Notes: generated by a model not told the origin, from the letters alone. A stretch of 64,000 nt of DNA from NZ13-RE01 sp964612975 (GCA_964612975.1 CAZTGC010000003.1:124001-188000); one strand, 5' to 3'; positions 8,901-17,745 are shown, numbered from the stretch's first letter. Numbers and translations: made by a program.

Positions 8901-9776
8901 ATGACAGTAAAAAGGATCTTGGGAGCTATGTTCTTAAACCTCTCCATGGCAATTATAGAAGTTATTGGTGGAGTTTTCTCGGGAAGCTTAGCTCTTATAA
9001 GTGATGCCCTTCATAATATAAATGACTTTTTTGTTCTTGTTATAAGTTATCTTGCTGAAAGCATTTCAAAAAATAAAAAGGGAGGTTTAAATCATACTTA
9101 TGGATATAGGAGATTAGAAATATTGGTAGCTCTTCTTAACGGTCTTCTTCTTTTAGGTATTTTTGTTTTTTTAACTTCAGAAGCTCTGGAGCGGGTAAGA
9201 AATCCTAAGGAGGTAGAAGGTATTCAAACTATAATAGTTGGAATAATTGGACTTTTTGGAAATATTTTAGGGGCTTATCTCCTTCATGAAGATTCTAAAC
9301 ATAATTTAAATATTAAGAGTGCCTTTTTACATTTAATATCTGATGCTTTATCTTCAATTGGGGTAATTACAGGTGCTTTATTTATAATCCTTTATAGATT
9401 ATATATAGCAGATACAATTATCTCCCTTTTAATAGCAGGTTTTATTTTATATAGTGCCTTTAACTTATTAAAGGATACTTTACATATATTAATGGAAGGA
9501 ACACCTAAGGGGATAGATATTAAAAAAATAAAAGAGAGCATTTGCAAAATACGTGGAGTAAAGGATATACATCATATCCATGTATGGCAGATATCTACAA
9601 AGGATTTGTTGCTTTCTGCCCATTTAGTAGTAGAAAATCAAATGCTTTCATTGGCAGAAGGAATTTTAGAGAAGGTAAGAGATGAATTAGAAGAAAATTT
9701 TGGTATCAAACATTCTACTATCGAATTGGAATCAGAAGACATGAATAGAGAAAAGAAATGTCAGTGTGAGTACTAA
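8901..9776 (+). CDS. czcD: Cation diffusion facilitator (Zn/Co/Cd exporter, CzcD-like)
   Basis: 291 residues with six predicted transmembrane helices and a cytoplasmic C-terminal domain, the standard CDF size. The two metal-site HxxxD motifs are present: His38-Asp42 (DALHNIND) and His144-Asp148 (HLISDAL). The C-terminal domain has HHIHVWQI, the usual metal-binding/dimer region, and the tail ends with KKCQCEY. It exports divalent metal in exchange for protons. Ribosome site TTGGAGG 6 bases before ATG. Its stop overlaps the next start (TAATG), so it is coupled to ygiQ, though no functional link is known. Confidence 0.9.
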   Translation: MTVKRILGAMFLNLSMAIIEVIGGVFSGSLALISDALHNINDFFVLVISYLAESISKNKKGGLNHTYGYRRLEILVALLNGLLLLGIFVFLTSEALERVRNPKEVEGIQTIIVGIIGLFGNILGAYLLHEDSKHNLNIKSAFLHLISDALSSIGVITGALFIILYRLYIADTIISLLIAGFILYSAFNLLKDTLHILMEGTPKGIDIKKIKESICKIRGVKDIHHIHVWQISTKDLLLSAHLVVENQMLSLAEGILEKVRDELEENFGIKHSTIELESEDMNREKKCQCEY

Positions 9777-11542
9777 TGTATGATTTTTTACCTATTACAA
9801 AGGAAGAAGTAAGAAAAAGGGGTTGGGAAGAATTAGATGCAATAATTATTACAGGAGATGCCTATGTAGATCATCCCTCCTTTGGAGCATCAGTTATCGG
9901 GAGGTTTTTAGAATATTATAGATTTAGAATAGGAATTATACCTCAACCTGACTGGAAGAATAAGGAAAGTTTTAAAACTTTAGGAAAGCCAAGATTATTT
10001 TTTGGAATCACTGCAGGAAGTGTTGATTCTCTTGTGGCAAATTATACTCCCTATAAGAGAAGAAGAGAAAAAGATGCTTATACTCCTGGGGGTATTCCAG
10101 GTAAAAGGCCTGATAGAGCCACCATAGTTTACTCAAATTTAGTTCATGAAATATTTCCTGATGTCCCTATAATTTTAGGGGGGATAGAGGCAAGTTTAAG
10201 AAGATTTTCCCACTATGATTTTTGGGAGGATAGAGTAAGACATTCTGTCCTTCTTGATGCTCGGGCAAGATTAATTATATATGGAATGGGAGAAAAACCA
10301 GTTCTTGAGGTAGCAAAAGCCCTTTCCCAGGGAAAAGGTTGGGAGGAAATATTCAAGATTCCAGGAATTGTTTATTCATTAAATGAAAAGGAATTTAATA
10401 AGTTCTTTAAAGATAAAGATTATATTATGCTTCCTTCCTTTGAAGAGGTTTCTCAGGACAGGGATAAATATTGGGAATTTCAAATACTTATTTTAGAAGG
10501 GATGAAAAAAGGGAGAATATTAGTACAGAGAGACAACAAAAGGTATATAATTCAAAATCCTCCCCCCTTTTACACCTCCCAAGATCTTGATTTAATTTAC
10601 GCTCTTCCCTTTAAAAGAAGCCCCCATCCTTCTTATAAAGAAAAGATTCCAGCCTTAGAAACTGTAATTACTTCAATTACTTCCCATAGGGGATGTTTTG
10701 GAAGTTGCTCCTTTTGTTCAATTAATCTCCATCAAGGATGGCAAGTAATATCAAGGAGCTATGATTCCATTTTAAAGGAAGCATATAATTTGACTTTTCA
10801 TAAGAAGTTTAGAGGGACCATTTCTGATGTAGGTGGGCCAACAGGTAATATGTATAAAATTAAATGTAAAATTCATAAAATTCCTGGATCATGTTCCAAT
10901 AGAGATTGTCTTTTCCCTGATATATGTGAATATTTAGATATTGATTTTTCACATCAATTAAAACTTTTGAAAGAGATTAAAAAGATTCCTAAAATAAAGC
11001 ATGTTTTTCTTGCATCGGGTATAAGACACGATCTTGCCTTAAAAGACGAAAATTATATTAGGGAAATTATTAAAGAAGGATACATAGGGGGACACTTATC
11101 TTCTGCTCCAGAGCATGTAAAGGATCATGTCCTTGAGATCATGAAAAAACCAAGGTTTGAGATATATGAAAAATTTATTAGTACATTTGAAAAGGCGATA
11201 AGAAAGGCAGGAAAAGAATTATATATTATTCCTTATTTTATCTCTGCTCATCCCGGTGCAACCTTAAAAGATTCTTTAGAACTTGCCCTATATGTAAAGG
11301 GTCTTGGACATTATTTGGAACAGATTCAAGATTATACACCTCTCCCTTTAACTCCAGCTTCTTGTGCCTTCTATACAGAATATCATCCCTTTAGAAAGGA
11401 AAAAATATATGTAGCAAAAAGATACGAAGAAAGAAGATTACAACGCGCTTTAGTACAATATAAGGATAAGAAGAATAGGGAGTTTTTATTGAAAAATAAA
11501 GATAAAATACCTTTTTCTTTAAAAAAGATTTATAAAGGATAA
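9776..11542 (+). CDS. ygiQ: YgiQ-family radical SAM protein
   Basis: 588 residues. The N-terminal UPF0313 domain begins FLPITKEEVRKRGWEELDAI with VDHPSFGASVIGRFLE and IILGGIEASLRRFSHYDFWE. The radical-SAM core has RGCFGSCSFCSINLHQG (CxxxCxxC around residue 310) to hold a 4Fe-4S cluster that cleaves S-adenosylmethionine. Near the end QDYTPLPLTPASCAFYTEYHP is family-typical. The extra C-terminal DUF3362 of longer relatives appears absent. The biological substrate of YgiQ is unknown. Translation is coupled to the CDF gene by a TAATG overlap. Confidence 0.9.
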   Translation: MYDFLPITKEEVRKRGWEELDAIIITGDAYVDHPSFGASVIGRFLEYYRFRIGIIPQPDWKNKESFKTLGKPRLFFGITAGSVDSLVANYTPYKRRREKDAYTPGGIPGKRPDRATIVYSNLVHEIFPDVPIILGGIEASLRRFSHYDFWEDRVRHSVLLDARARLIIYGMGEKPVLEVAKALSQGKGWEEIFKIPGIVYSLNEKEFNKFFKDKDYIMLPSFEEVSQDRDKYWEFQILILEGMKKGRILVQRDNKRYIIQNPPPFYTSQDLDLIYALPFKRSPHPSYKEKIPALETVITSITSHRGCFGSCSFCSINLHQGWQVISRSYDSILKEAYNLTFHKKFRGTISDVGGPTGNMYKIKCKIHKIPGSCSNRDCLFPDICEYLDIDFSHQLKLLKEIKKIPKIKHVFLASGIRHDLALKDENYIREIIKEGYIGGHLSSAPEHVKDHVLEIMKKPRFEIYEKFISTFEKAIRKAGKELYIIPYFISAHPGATLKDSLELALYVKGLGHYLEQIQDYTPLPLTPASCAFYTEYHPFRKEKIYVAKRYEERRLQRALVQYKDKKNREFLLKNKDKIPFSLKKIYKG

Positions 11543-11543
11543 A

Positions 11544-11625
11544 ATAAGAAGCTCCTATCACATCTCCAATAGCATAGATATTAGGAGCATTAGTTCTTAA
11601 ACATTCATCACAATTTTTTATATCA
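11544..11625 (-). pseudogene. Remnant of a pyridine nucleotide-disulfide oxidoreductase
   Basis: Minus-strand reading CDECLRTNAPNIYAIGDVIG is the canonical FAD-binding strand (TNxPxIYAIGDV) of dihydrolipoamide dehydrogenase/thioredoxin-reductase-like enzymes. Only about 27 codons remain, squeezed between ygiQ and the YkoP-like gene, with no start or stop of its own. A gene scar. Confidence 0.7.
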
Positions 11626-12232
11626 TTATTTTTTTATAAACCCTTTTTATTAATTTTTCTCTTAAAATCTCCTTTTCCCCCCATAGATTATATCTTCTTA
11701 CATAAAAGAAATCCTTTTTTCTTTTTAAACTCTCTTTATTGTAGGCATATATTAGACACCAATTATATCCATTCTGTAAAAATCTATAAAACTCCTCTCC
11801 ATGGGTCTTTCCTTCATTTACAGGTAAGACTATAAATCCCAATTTATTTAAAAATCTTACAACCTTCTCCTGTTCTACAAAGAAAAAGGCTGTCTCTCCA
11901 AACACATATTCCACATTTTTCCATCTTGAGTTATCCAAGAAATTCAAAAGCTCTATGAAGGAATTTATAAGAAGGTAATAAAATTTTCTTCCCCAATTAA
12001 GATCCACCCCACCTTTAGGTATAGGGGGGAGGTGTTCATTCCAAAGATGAATTTCAATAACAAAGGAATATCTTTTTATAATCTTTCCATTAGGTAAAAT
12101 AACATCTTCTTTTAATCTTACTGGTCTGTATCTTAATATGCATTTAGGATTATTTGTAAATTTTCTTATCCCTAAGCATAGGCTTACAATTTTATCTAAG
12201 ATTATAATTAAAAAACCACCAAAGGTCTTCAA
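11618..12232 (-). CDS. YkoP-like domain protein
   Basis: About 204 residues from a TTG start at 12232 that overlaps the upstream stop (TTGA) with AAAGG about 10 bases before; a longer reading to 12292 would overlap the upstream gene by over 60 bases. One hydrophobic segment near the N terminus (FGGFLIIILDKIVSLCLGI). Then VRLKEDVILPNGKIIKR and VIEIHLWNEHLPP resemble the YkoP-like domain found next to polysaccharide deacetylases or lipid/membrane genes in Firmicutes. Biochemical role unknown. It is coupled to the SMR-like gene, suggesting both act at the membrane. Confidence 0.6.
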   Translation of the reverse strand: MKTFGGFLIIILDKIVSLCLGIRKFTNNPKCILRYRPVRLKEDVILPNGKIIKRYSFVIEIHLWNEHLPPIPKGGVDLNWGRKFYYLLINSFIELLNFLDNSRWKNVEYVFGETAFFFVEQEKVVRFLNKLGFIVLPVNEGKTHGEEFYRFLQNGYNWCLIYAYNKESLKRKKDFFYVRRYNLWGEKEILREKLIKRVYKKIMI

Positions 12233-12585
12233 TGAGCTTTGCCTTTTACTAAGAATAATGTTCCCAAGATAATTAAAGAAATACCGAGCCATTGAAGGGG
12301 CATAATTTCTTCTTTAAAGAGAATCTTTGCTGCAAAAACTTGCACAAATATTTGTCCCAAAACTATAGTAATGGCATATCCAAGATGAAGAGGAAGAAGA
12401 GTTAATAGATAAGTATAGGAAAGAACGGATAAAAACCCACTAAGATTACCTATTACCTGCCAGTAAATAAAATTTTTAAGGTTTTTATTTTGTACTGACA
12501 TTTTAAAACCAACGTGGGAAAGAACATGGAAAAAAACATATGCGGAGATTGACAATAAAATTAGCCAAAATTTATCTCTTCTCAT
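12229..12585 (-). CDS. Small EmrE/EamA-like membrane protein (four helices)
   Basis: 118 residues with four hydrophobic segments, the size of small multidrug resistance or half-EamA proteins. Motifs LTLLPLHLGYAITIVLGQIF and LQWLGISLIILGTLFLVKG match the drug/metabolite transporter superfamily, which usually works as a dimer when this short. Substrate unknown; with the YkoP-like partner, export of a lipid-linked sugar as in ArnE/F-like proteins is possible but unproven. No ribosome site: a TATAAT box ends 7 bases before the ATG, so the mRNA is probably leaderless. Confidence 0.75.
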   Translation of the reverse strand: MRRDKFWLILLSISAYVFFHVLSHVGFKMSVQNKNLKNFIYWQVIGNLSGFLSVLSYTYLLTLLPLHLGYAITIVLGQIFVQVFAAKILFKEEIMPLQWLGISLIILGTLFLVKGKAH

Positions 12586-12592
12586 AGCACAT

Positions 12593-12598
12593 ATTATA
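12593..12598 (-). promoter_or_regulatory. -10 box of the SMR-like gene, leaderless arrangement
   Basis: Minus-strand TATAAT with 7 bases to ATG 12585; transcription would start at or within a base or two of the start codon. No Shine-Dalgarno sequence lies in between. Confidence 0.5.
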
Positions 12599-12665
12599 AA
12601 ATTTAATGAGTATATTAAGCAATGCCTTCTTCAAACTTAGCTTTTATATCTAAGATAACAAATTC

Positions 12666-12694
12666 TTGACAAGAGAAAACCTAAAGTCTAAAAT
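12666..12694 (+). promoter_or_regulatory. Sigma70-type promoter of the FadR-type regulator
   Basis: TTGACA (12666-12671), 17-base spacer, TAAAAT (12689-12694). Immediately followed by the TGGTTAGACCA operator. Confidence 0.75.
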
Positions 12695-12705
12695 TGGTTA
12701 GACCA
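12695..12705. promoter_or_regulatory. GntR/FadR-type operator TGGTTAGACCA, copy 1
   Basis: Perfect palindrome TGGT-TAG-ACCA directly behind the -10 box. TGGTnnnACCA is the form bound by FadR-subfamily GntR regulators such as LldR. The 14 bases TTGGTTAGACCATT recur unchanged at the same place behind another promoter at 14309. Binding would block the start site of the regulator's own transcript. Confidence 0.7.
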
Positions 12706-12726
12706 TTTTATGGCGAGGTTTTAAAA

Positions 12727-13413
12727 TTGAAGCCTATTACAAGAACAAAGTTAACAGAAAGTATTATAAAGGCCATTATGGAATATGTGGACTCTCAAAA
12801 TATGAGAGTGGGAGATAAACTTCCTTCAGAGAGGGACTTATCTAAGGCATTAAAGGTAAGTAGACCTCTTTTAAGAGAAGCTATAAGGGTAATGGAAAGT
12901 TTAAATCTTATAGAGGTAAAACCTGGAAGTGGAATATTTATAAAGAGTCCTTTTAATCCAGAGATGTCTTACTTAGTTCTTCATATAGATAAACAGGAAA
13001 AGGAAAAACTATTGGAGGTTTTAAAGGTAAGAAAGATCTTAGAAAAACTTGCCATAGAAGAGGCAGTAAAAAATCTAGATAAAGAACAATTAGGTAAGAT
13101 TGAAAAGTTATTGAATATTCTTGAAGAAACCCAAAGAAGAGGAGATGAGAGTTTAGAGGAAAATTGGGTATTTTATAACGCCATTTATCATGAGTCTAAA
13201 AATAAATTCTTATGTGATTTTTTAGAGGGCTTAAGGGATTTTTATCTTTCCTGGCAAGATCCCTCTGAAAATCCAGTTTTTGCTGAGAAAACATATTGGT
13301 ATCATAGAGAATTATTTGAGGGGATAAAATCAAAGGATATAAAGAAAATCAATGCTGCTATAGATAAATTCTACACAATGTGGGAAGAGGAAATTGAGAA
13401 GAAATATAGATAA
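12727..13413 (+). CDS. GntR-family regulator, FadR subfamily (FCD domain)
   Basis: About 228 residues from TTG 12727, chosen because GAGG lies 8 bases upstream; an earlier in-frame TTG at 12694 falls in the promoter/operator. The N-terminal winged helix (residues ~5-70) has MRVGDKLPSERDLSKALKVS and RPLLREAIRVMESLNLIEVK. The FCD domain follows with NAIYHES and YWYHRELFEGI supplying the likely metal/acid-binding histidines. Such proteins repress sugar-acid or carboxylate genes until the acid binds. An EamA transporter follows 11 bases downstream. The TGGTTAGACCA palindrome at its own promoter and at 14309 defines the likely regulon. Confidence 0.88.
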   Translation: MKPITRTKLTESIIKAIMEYVDSQNMRVGDKLPSERDLSKALKVSRPLLREAIRVMESLNLIEVKPGSGIFIKSPFNPEMSYLVLHIDKQEKEKLLEVLKVRKILEKLAIEEAVKNLDKEQLGKIEKLLNILEETQRRGDESLEENWVFYNAIYHESKNKFLCDFLEGLRDFYLSWQDPSENPVFAEKTYWYHRELFEGIKSKDIKKINAAIDKFYTMWEEEIEKKYR

Positions 13414-13424
13414 ATAAAATTTTG

Positions 13425-14264
13425 ATGAAAAAGAAAAAGGCAATATTCTTTTTAATCTTATCTGCAGTCTTATGGAGTTTGGGGGGTGTTTTAATTAAAG
13501 TCGTAAATTGGCATCCAATAGCAATTGCAGGAACAAGAAGTACAATAGCAAGCTTAATAATATTAATTTATCTAAAGCAAGTTCAAAAATCTTTTAATTC
13601 TACTCAAATCTTAGGAGCAATATTTTATGCTGGAACTGTTATTCTTTTTGTATTGGCAAATAAGCTTACTACCGCAGCTAACGCAATACTTTTACAATAT
13701 GGTGCTCCCCTTTATGTTGCCCTTTTAAGTAAGTCAATTTTAAAGGAAAAAATAGAAAAGATAGACTGGATAGCTATGTTTTTGATGTTAATAGGGATTT
13801 ATATTTTTTTCCTTGATAAACTTCAGTTTGTAAATTTTATTGGAAATATAGTAGCCATATTAAGTGGAATCAGTTTTGCCTTTTTCATCATACTTATGAG
13901 GAAACAAAAAGATGGTCTTCCCATATATTCAGTACTATGGGGAAATATTCTCACTGCTTTTATAGGACTTCCCTTTATATTAAGATATTTTAATGAATTA
14001 ACTTTAAAAAGTTTTTTAGGATTAATTCTTTTAGGAACAATTCAGTTAGGAGTTTCCTATATTCTTTATTCTATTGCTATAAAAGAAGTCTCAGCCCTTG
14101 AGGGGGCACTTATTCCTATGATAGAGCCTGTTCTCAATCCCCTATGGGTATTTCTTGCTGTGGGAGAAAAACCAGGAGAATATTCTCTTTTAGGTGGAAG
14201 TGTAATCCTTGTCACTTTAGGTTTGAGGTATTTATATCCTGTAATAAAAAATAGAAGGTCTTAA
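13425..14264 (+). CDS. EamA-family (DMT) transporter
   Basis: About 279 residues, ten predicted helices in two EamA repeats: LSAVLWSLGGVLIKVVNWHP opens the first and ILSGISFAFFIILMRKQ the second, with EVSALEGALIPMIEPVLNPL typical of the last helices. Members move small metabolites across the inner membrane. It follows the FadR-type gene with an 11-base gap and no promoter between, so both share the operator-controlled promoter. The inducing acid may be its substrate, which is inference. Start ATG 13425 was preferred over TTG 13422; the ribosome site is weak. Confidence 0.85.
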   Translation: MKKKKAIFFLILSAVLWSLGGVLIKVVNWHPIAIAGTRSTIASLIILIYLKQVQKSFNSTQILGAIFYAGTVILFVLANKLTTAANAILLQYGAPLYVALLSKSILKEKIEKIDWIAMFLMLIGIYIFFLDKLQFVNFIGNIVAILSGISFAFFIILMRKQKDGLPIYSVLWGNILTAFIGLPFILRYFNELTLKSFLGLILLGTIQLGVSYILYSIAIKEVSALEGALIPMIEPVLNPLWVFLAVGEKPGEYSLLGGSVILVTLGLRYLYPVIKNRRS

Positions 14265-14279
14265 TTTTAAATCAGAATA

Positions 14280-14308
14280 TTGACAAGTTTATTAAAAACC
14301 AATATAAT
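14280..14308 (+). promoter_or_regulatory. Consensus sigma70 promoter before the transporter-remnant/GH127 unit
   Basis: TTGACA (14280-14285), 17-base spacer, TATAAT (14303-14308): a perfect consensus promoter, directly followed by the TGGTTAGACCA operator. A good ribosome site (TTGGAGGTGAT, about 14353) follows, but no start codon lies at the right distance, so the first gene of the operon has been deleted. Confidence 0.85.
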
Positions 14309-14319
14309 TGGTTAGACCA
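14309..14319. promoter_or_regulatory. GntR/FadR-type operator TGGTTAGACCA, copy 2
   Basis: Identical to the palindrome at 12695-12705 including flanking T and ATTTTAT, and identically placed just after the -10 box. Places the following unit under the FadR-type regulator encoded at 12727. Confidence 0.75.
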
Positions 14320-14401
14320 TTTTATCAGAAGCTTATGAGATTATATTATCAATTGGAGGTGATAAAAAATTTTCTCCTGTTTAAAGTCCATATTTTTCCT
14401 T

Positions 14402-14691
14402 ATGATTCTTAAACTTACTATATTGATTTTTAAAACTGCCCCTTTTTGGGTTTATTATGAGGCTGAGGAAGGAAGATTGTTATGAGTAAAATAATTAGAA
14501 AAGTATCATTGTATGTTTTTATTATCTTGAGTTCTTTAATTTTTACTCTTCCTTTTATATGGCTTTTAAGAAGCTCTTTCATGGAGACAGGACAAATATC
14601 TATGTTACCTCCAGAAGGGATACCTAAACCTTTTTTCATAGGACAGAGATTTTTTGTGCAAGGAATAACATTAACAGGTTTAAGAGGATAA
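14402..14691 (+). pseudogene. Remnants of a sugar ABC transporter: MalF-type tail and MalG-type head
   Basis: An open frame ending at 14485 reads FKTAPFWVYYEAEEGRLL, which resembles the last residues of MalF-type permeases (RWVYYE ending). Its TGA overlaps ATG 14482 (ATGA), the usual coupling of MalF and MalG genes. From 14482, 69 codons give a MalG-type first helix (VSLYVFIILSSLIFTLPFIW, then LLRSSFMETGQISMLPPE), after which the frame ends at LTGLRG. At least the binding protein, most of both permeases and the start codon behind the ribosome site at 14353 are missing. The operon thus lost its importer but kept promoter, operator and GH127. Confidence 0.7.
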
Positions 14692-14722
14692 TTTGAAATT
14701 CGCATATAGAAGGAGGAAATTT

Positions 14723-16576
14723 ATGAACCGTGCTTATGTTATTGACACCTTTAATAGTCCATATTCTAAACTTCATCCTGTCTCTATTTCCTCTGTAAAA
14801 TTTACTTATGGACTTTTAGCAGAAAGGGTTAAAACTATTAGAGAAGTAACAATACCGACACAATATGAACTTTTAGAGCAAACTCAAAGAATAAATAATT
14901 TTAGGAGAGCAAGTGGGAAAATTAAAGGGGATTATTTTGGTTTTTTCTTTAATGATACCGATGTATACAAATGGATAGAAGCAGTATCTTTTTCCCTTAT
15001 GTGGGAAAAAGATGAGAAATTAGAAAAACTTTTAGATGAGATAATTGAAGAAGTAAGACTTGCTCAAGATGAAGATGGGTATCTTGATACCTATTTTACC
15101 TTTGAAAAGAAGAAGGATAGATGGAGTAATCTTAAAGATATGCATGAACTTTACTGTGCAGGACATTTAATTCAAGCTGCCGTAGCTCATTATAGAGCTA
15201 CAGGGAAAAGAAATCTTTTGGATATTGCTATAAAATTTTCAGATCATATAGACTCAGTTTTTGGACCAGGAAAAAGAGAAGGTACTTGTGGGCATCCCGA
15301 GATTGAAATGGCATTAGTAGAATTATACAGAGAAACAAAAGACTTTAAATATCTTAAGTTAGCTAAATTCTTTATTGATGAAAGAGGAAAAGGGTTATTA
15401 GGGGGAGATCTTTATCATATTGACCATAAACCCTTTAGGGAATTAGATGAAATTGTGGGACATGCGGTAAGATCTCTTTATTTAAACTGTGGAGCAACAG
15501 ATCTCTTTATAGAAACAGGAGATCTTTCCCTTTTAAATGCTTTAGAAAGACTATGGCACAATTTTGTAGAAAGAAAGATGTATATAACAGGTGGGGCCGG
15601 ATCAAGATATGAGGGAGAAGCCTTTGGAGAGGATTATGAATTACCTAATGAAACTGCTTATGCGGAAACTTGTGCTGCTATAGCAAACTTTATGTGGAAT
15701 TACAGAATGCTTCTTGCTTCCTGTGAGGGAAGATTTGGAGATATAATGGAACTTGTCTTATATAATGGCCTTCTCTCTGGAATTTCCTTAGATGGAAAAA
15801 CATATTTCTATGTAAATCCATTAGCAGATAATGGAAGAAATAGAAGACAAAAATGGTTTGCTTGTGCCTGTTGTCCTCCAAATATTGCAAGGCTAATTGC
15901 AAGTCTTCCTGGATATATATATTCCACCTCCTTCGATGGAATTTGGGTCCATCTTTATACCTCTAATATTGCCCGTATAGATTGGGATGGAAGGGAAATA
16001 GAATTTGAAGTTAAAACTCAATATCCTTGGGATGGATTAGTGGAATTTCATATCAATACTGATGGAGAATATAGTATTTTCCTTAGAATTCCTAATTGGT
16101 GTAAGAAATATTCTTTATTCGTAAAGGATCAAGAAATTTCCCTCAATATAGTTAACGGATATATCAAAGTAGAAAGATCATGGAAGAAGGGGGACATTCT
16201 AAAACTAAATCTTTTTATGGAACCTGAATTTGTACTTTCTAATCCAAAGGTTATTAATAATATAGGAAGAGTAGCCATCAAAAGAGGTCCAATAGTTTAC
16301 TGCTTAGAACAAGTTGATAATTCCTTCAATATATGTGATCTTGAAGTATTTACTAATTCTCCACTAACTTCCTCTTTTGAATCAATCTTAGGAGGGGTTG
16401 TAGTTGTTAAGGGCAAAGGTAGTATTATAGAGACAAATTTTGGGAATAGAAATTTATATAATTCTTTAAAAGAAATAAATTCAAAGAGAGAAGAAATAGG
16501 ATTTAACGTCATACCATACTTTGCATGGGCCAATAGAGAACCTGGACCTATGCAGGTATGGATAAGAAAGGTATAA
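14723..16576 (+). CDS. GH127-family glycoside hydrolase (beta-L-arabinofuranosidase type)
   Basis: 617 residues from ATG 14723, which follows AAGGAGGA; an in-frame TTG at 14693 has no site. The (alpha/alpha)6 barrel has the family features DEDGYLDTYF, ITGGAGSRYEGEAFGEDYEL, AYAETCAA and CACCPPNIAR. By comparison with HypBA1, Glu299 is the acid/base, Glu315, Cys317, Cys383 and Cys384 bind zinc, and Cys383 is the nucleophile. It would remove terminal arabinofuranose or a related sugar from short oligosaccharides inside the cell (no signal peptide). It is the surviving enzyme of the operator-controlled unit starting at 14280, so arabinose- or uronate-type oligomers are plausible inducers. Confidence 0.88.
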   Translation: MNRAYVIDTFNSPYSKLHPVSISSVKFTYGLLAERVKTIREVTIPTQYELLEQTQRINNFRRASGKIKGDYFGFFFNDTDVYKWIEAVSFSLMWEKDEKLEKLLDEIIEEVRLAQDEDGYLDTYFTFEKKKDRWSNLKDMHELYCAGHLIQAAVAHYRATGKRNLLDIAIKFSDHIDSVFGPGKREGTCGHPEIEMALVELYRETKDFKYLKLAKFFIDERGKGLLGGDLYHIDHKPFRELDEIVGHAVRSLYLNCGATDLFIETGDLSLLNALERLWHNFVERKMYITGGAGSRYEGEAFGEDYELPNETAYAETCAAIANFMWNYRMLLASCEGRFGDIMELVLYNGLLSGISLDGKTYFYVNPLADNGRNRRQKWFACACCPPNIARLIASLPGYIYSTSFDGIWVHLYTSNIARIDWDGREIEFEVKTQYPWDGLVEFHINTDGEYSIFLRIPNWCKKYSLFVKDQEISLNIVNGYIKVERSWKKGDILKLNLFMEPEFVLSNPKVINNIGRVAIKRGPIVYCLEQVDNSFNICDLEVFTNSPLTSSFESILGGVVVVKGKGSIIETNFGNRNLYNSLKEINSKREEIGFNVIPYFAWANREPGPMQVWIRKV

Positions 16577-16589
16577 AATCTTATTAAAC

Positions 16590-17651
16590 TTAAACTTTTA
16601 TTAAAAACTTATAAATTGTAATTTCTTTATAAATTTCTTGAGGGCGGAGAATAACATTAGGAAAATTAGGATGATTAGGAGAGTCAGGATAATGTTGAGT
16701 CTCAAGACAAAAGCCATAATGTTCCCTATAATATTTTCCGCCCTTCCCTTTTATATTTAACCAATTCCCCGTATAAAGCTGAATTCCAGGTTGTGTTGTA
16801 TAAACTTCCATCAATCTTCCACTTTTAGATTCGTAAACAGTGGCACATAAAGAAAGTTCTCTCTTTTGGTTTCTAAGTACAAAATTATGGTCATATCCGT
16901 TAAAGGGAGAATACTTTAGTTCTTTTATTCTTTCACCTATTTTTCTTGGAGTTCTAAAATCTAAGGGAGTATTTTCAACTGGTGCAATTTCTCCTTTAGG
17001 AATTAAGGTATTATCTACTGGTGTATAGCTATCAGCTAAAATTGTAAGCTCATGGTCCAATATATCTTGAGATCCCTCTCCAGAAAGATTAAAATAAGAA
17101 TGATTAGTCAAATTAATTACTGTTGGTTTATCGGTGCTAGCAATATATTCAATAATGAGTTCATTATTATTAGTAAAAATATATGTTACTGAAATATCAA
17201 GATTTCCAGGATAACCTTCTTCTCCATCATGACTTAAATATTTCAATCTTAATGCTGGTCCTGAAGGAAGCTTCATGGGTATAGCTTTAAAAACCTTCCT
17301 ATGAAAACCCTTAATTCCTCCATGAAGAGAATTTTCACCATCATTTAGAGCAAGCTGATAAAAAATTCCATCAATAGTAAATTTGCCCTTAGCAATCCTA
17401 TTGGCATATCTTCCCACTATACATCCTAAATAAGGATTATTGGGATTTTCATATTCATAAAGGGTATCAAATCCTAAAACTATGTCCTCTAAAACTCCAT
17501 TTCCATCAGGAACCCAAAGTTCAGTAATAGTTCCTCCATATGTTATTATTTTAATAAGTAATCCATTTTTGTTTATCAATGTATATTGATCCACAGGAAT
17601 GCCTTCCTGGGTAATCCCATAAAAAGATCTTTCTATATATGTGTCCATCAT
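16590..17651 (-). CDS. galM: Aldose 1-epimerase (galactose mutarotase)
   Basis: 353 residues, normal for GalM, which interconverts alpha and beta anomers of aldoses. Catalytic residues are visible: His110 (NSLHGG), His184 (LTNHSYFNLSG) and the base Glu317 (FCLETQHYPDSPNHPNFP). Substrate-binding RYANRIAKGKF is present. Ribosome site AAGGAGG 8 bases before ATG. It converges on the GH127 gene with only 13 bases between stops and fits a role in clearing sugars released by that enzyme. No signal peptide, so cytoplasmic. Confidence 0.93.
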   Translation of the reverse strand: MMDTYIERSFYGITQEGIPVDQYTLINKNGLLIKIITYGGTITELWVPDGNGVLEDIVLGFDTLYEYENPNNPYLGCIVGRYANRIAKGKFTIDGIFYQLALNDGENSLHGGIKGFHRKVFKAIPMKLPSGPALRLKYLSHDGEEGYPGNLDISVTYIFTNNNELIIEYIASTDKPTVINLTNHSYFNLSGEGSQDILDHELTILADSYTPVDNTLIPKGEIAPVENTPLDFRTPRKIGERIKELKYSPFNGYDHNFVLRNQKRELSLCATVYESKSGRLMEVYTTQPGIQLYTGNWLNIKGKGGKYYREHYGFCLETQHYPDSPNHPNFPNVILRPQEIYKEITIYKFLIKV

Positions 17652-17745
17652 AAAAATGTTCCTCCTTTTTATTTACTTTTTGTTTATATATTAATAATTC
17701 TTCTAAATAAATGCAAATAAAATAATTAATTAAATTTTAACCTGG

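Noticed and set aside
12694..12726. Earlier TTG start for the FadR-type regulator
   Set aside because: It would translate the promoter/operator; a proper GAGG-spaced TTG lies at 12727.
14430..14705. Minus-strand reading frame of 91 codons
   Set aside because: Antisense to the MalG-type remnant and the GH127 ribosome site; no family features and no ribosome site.
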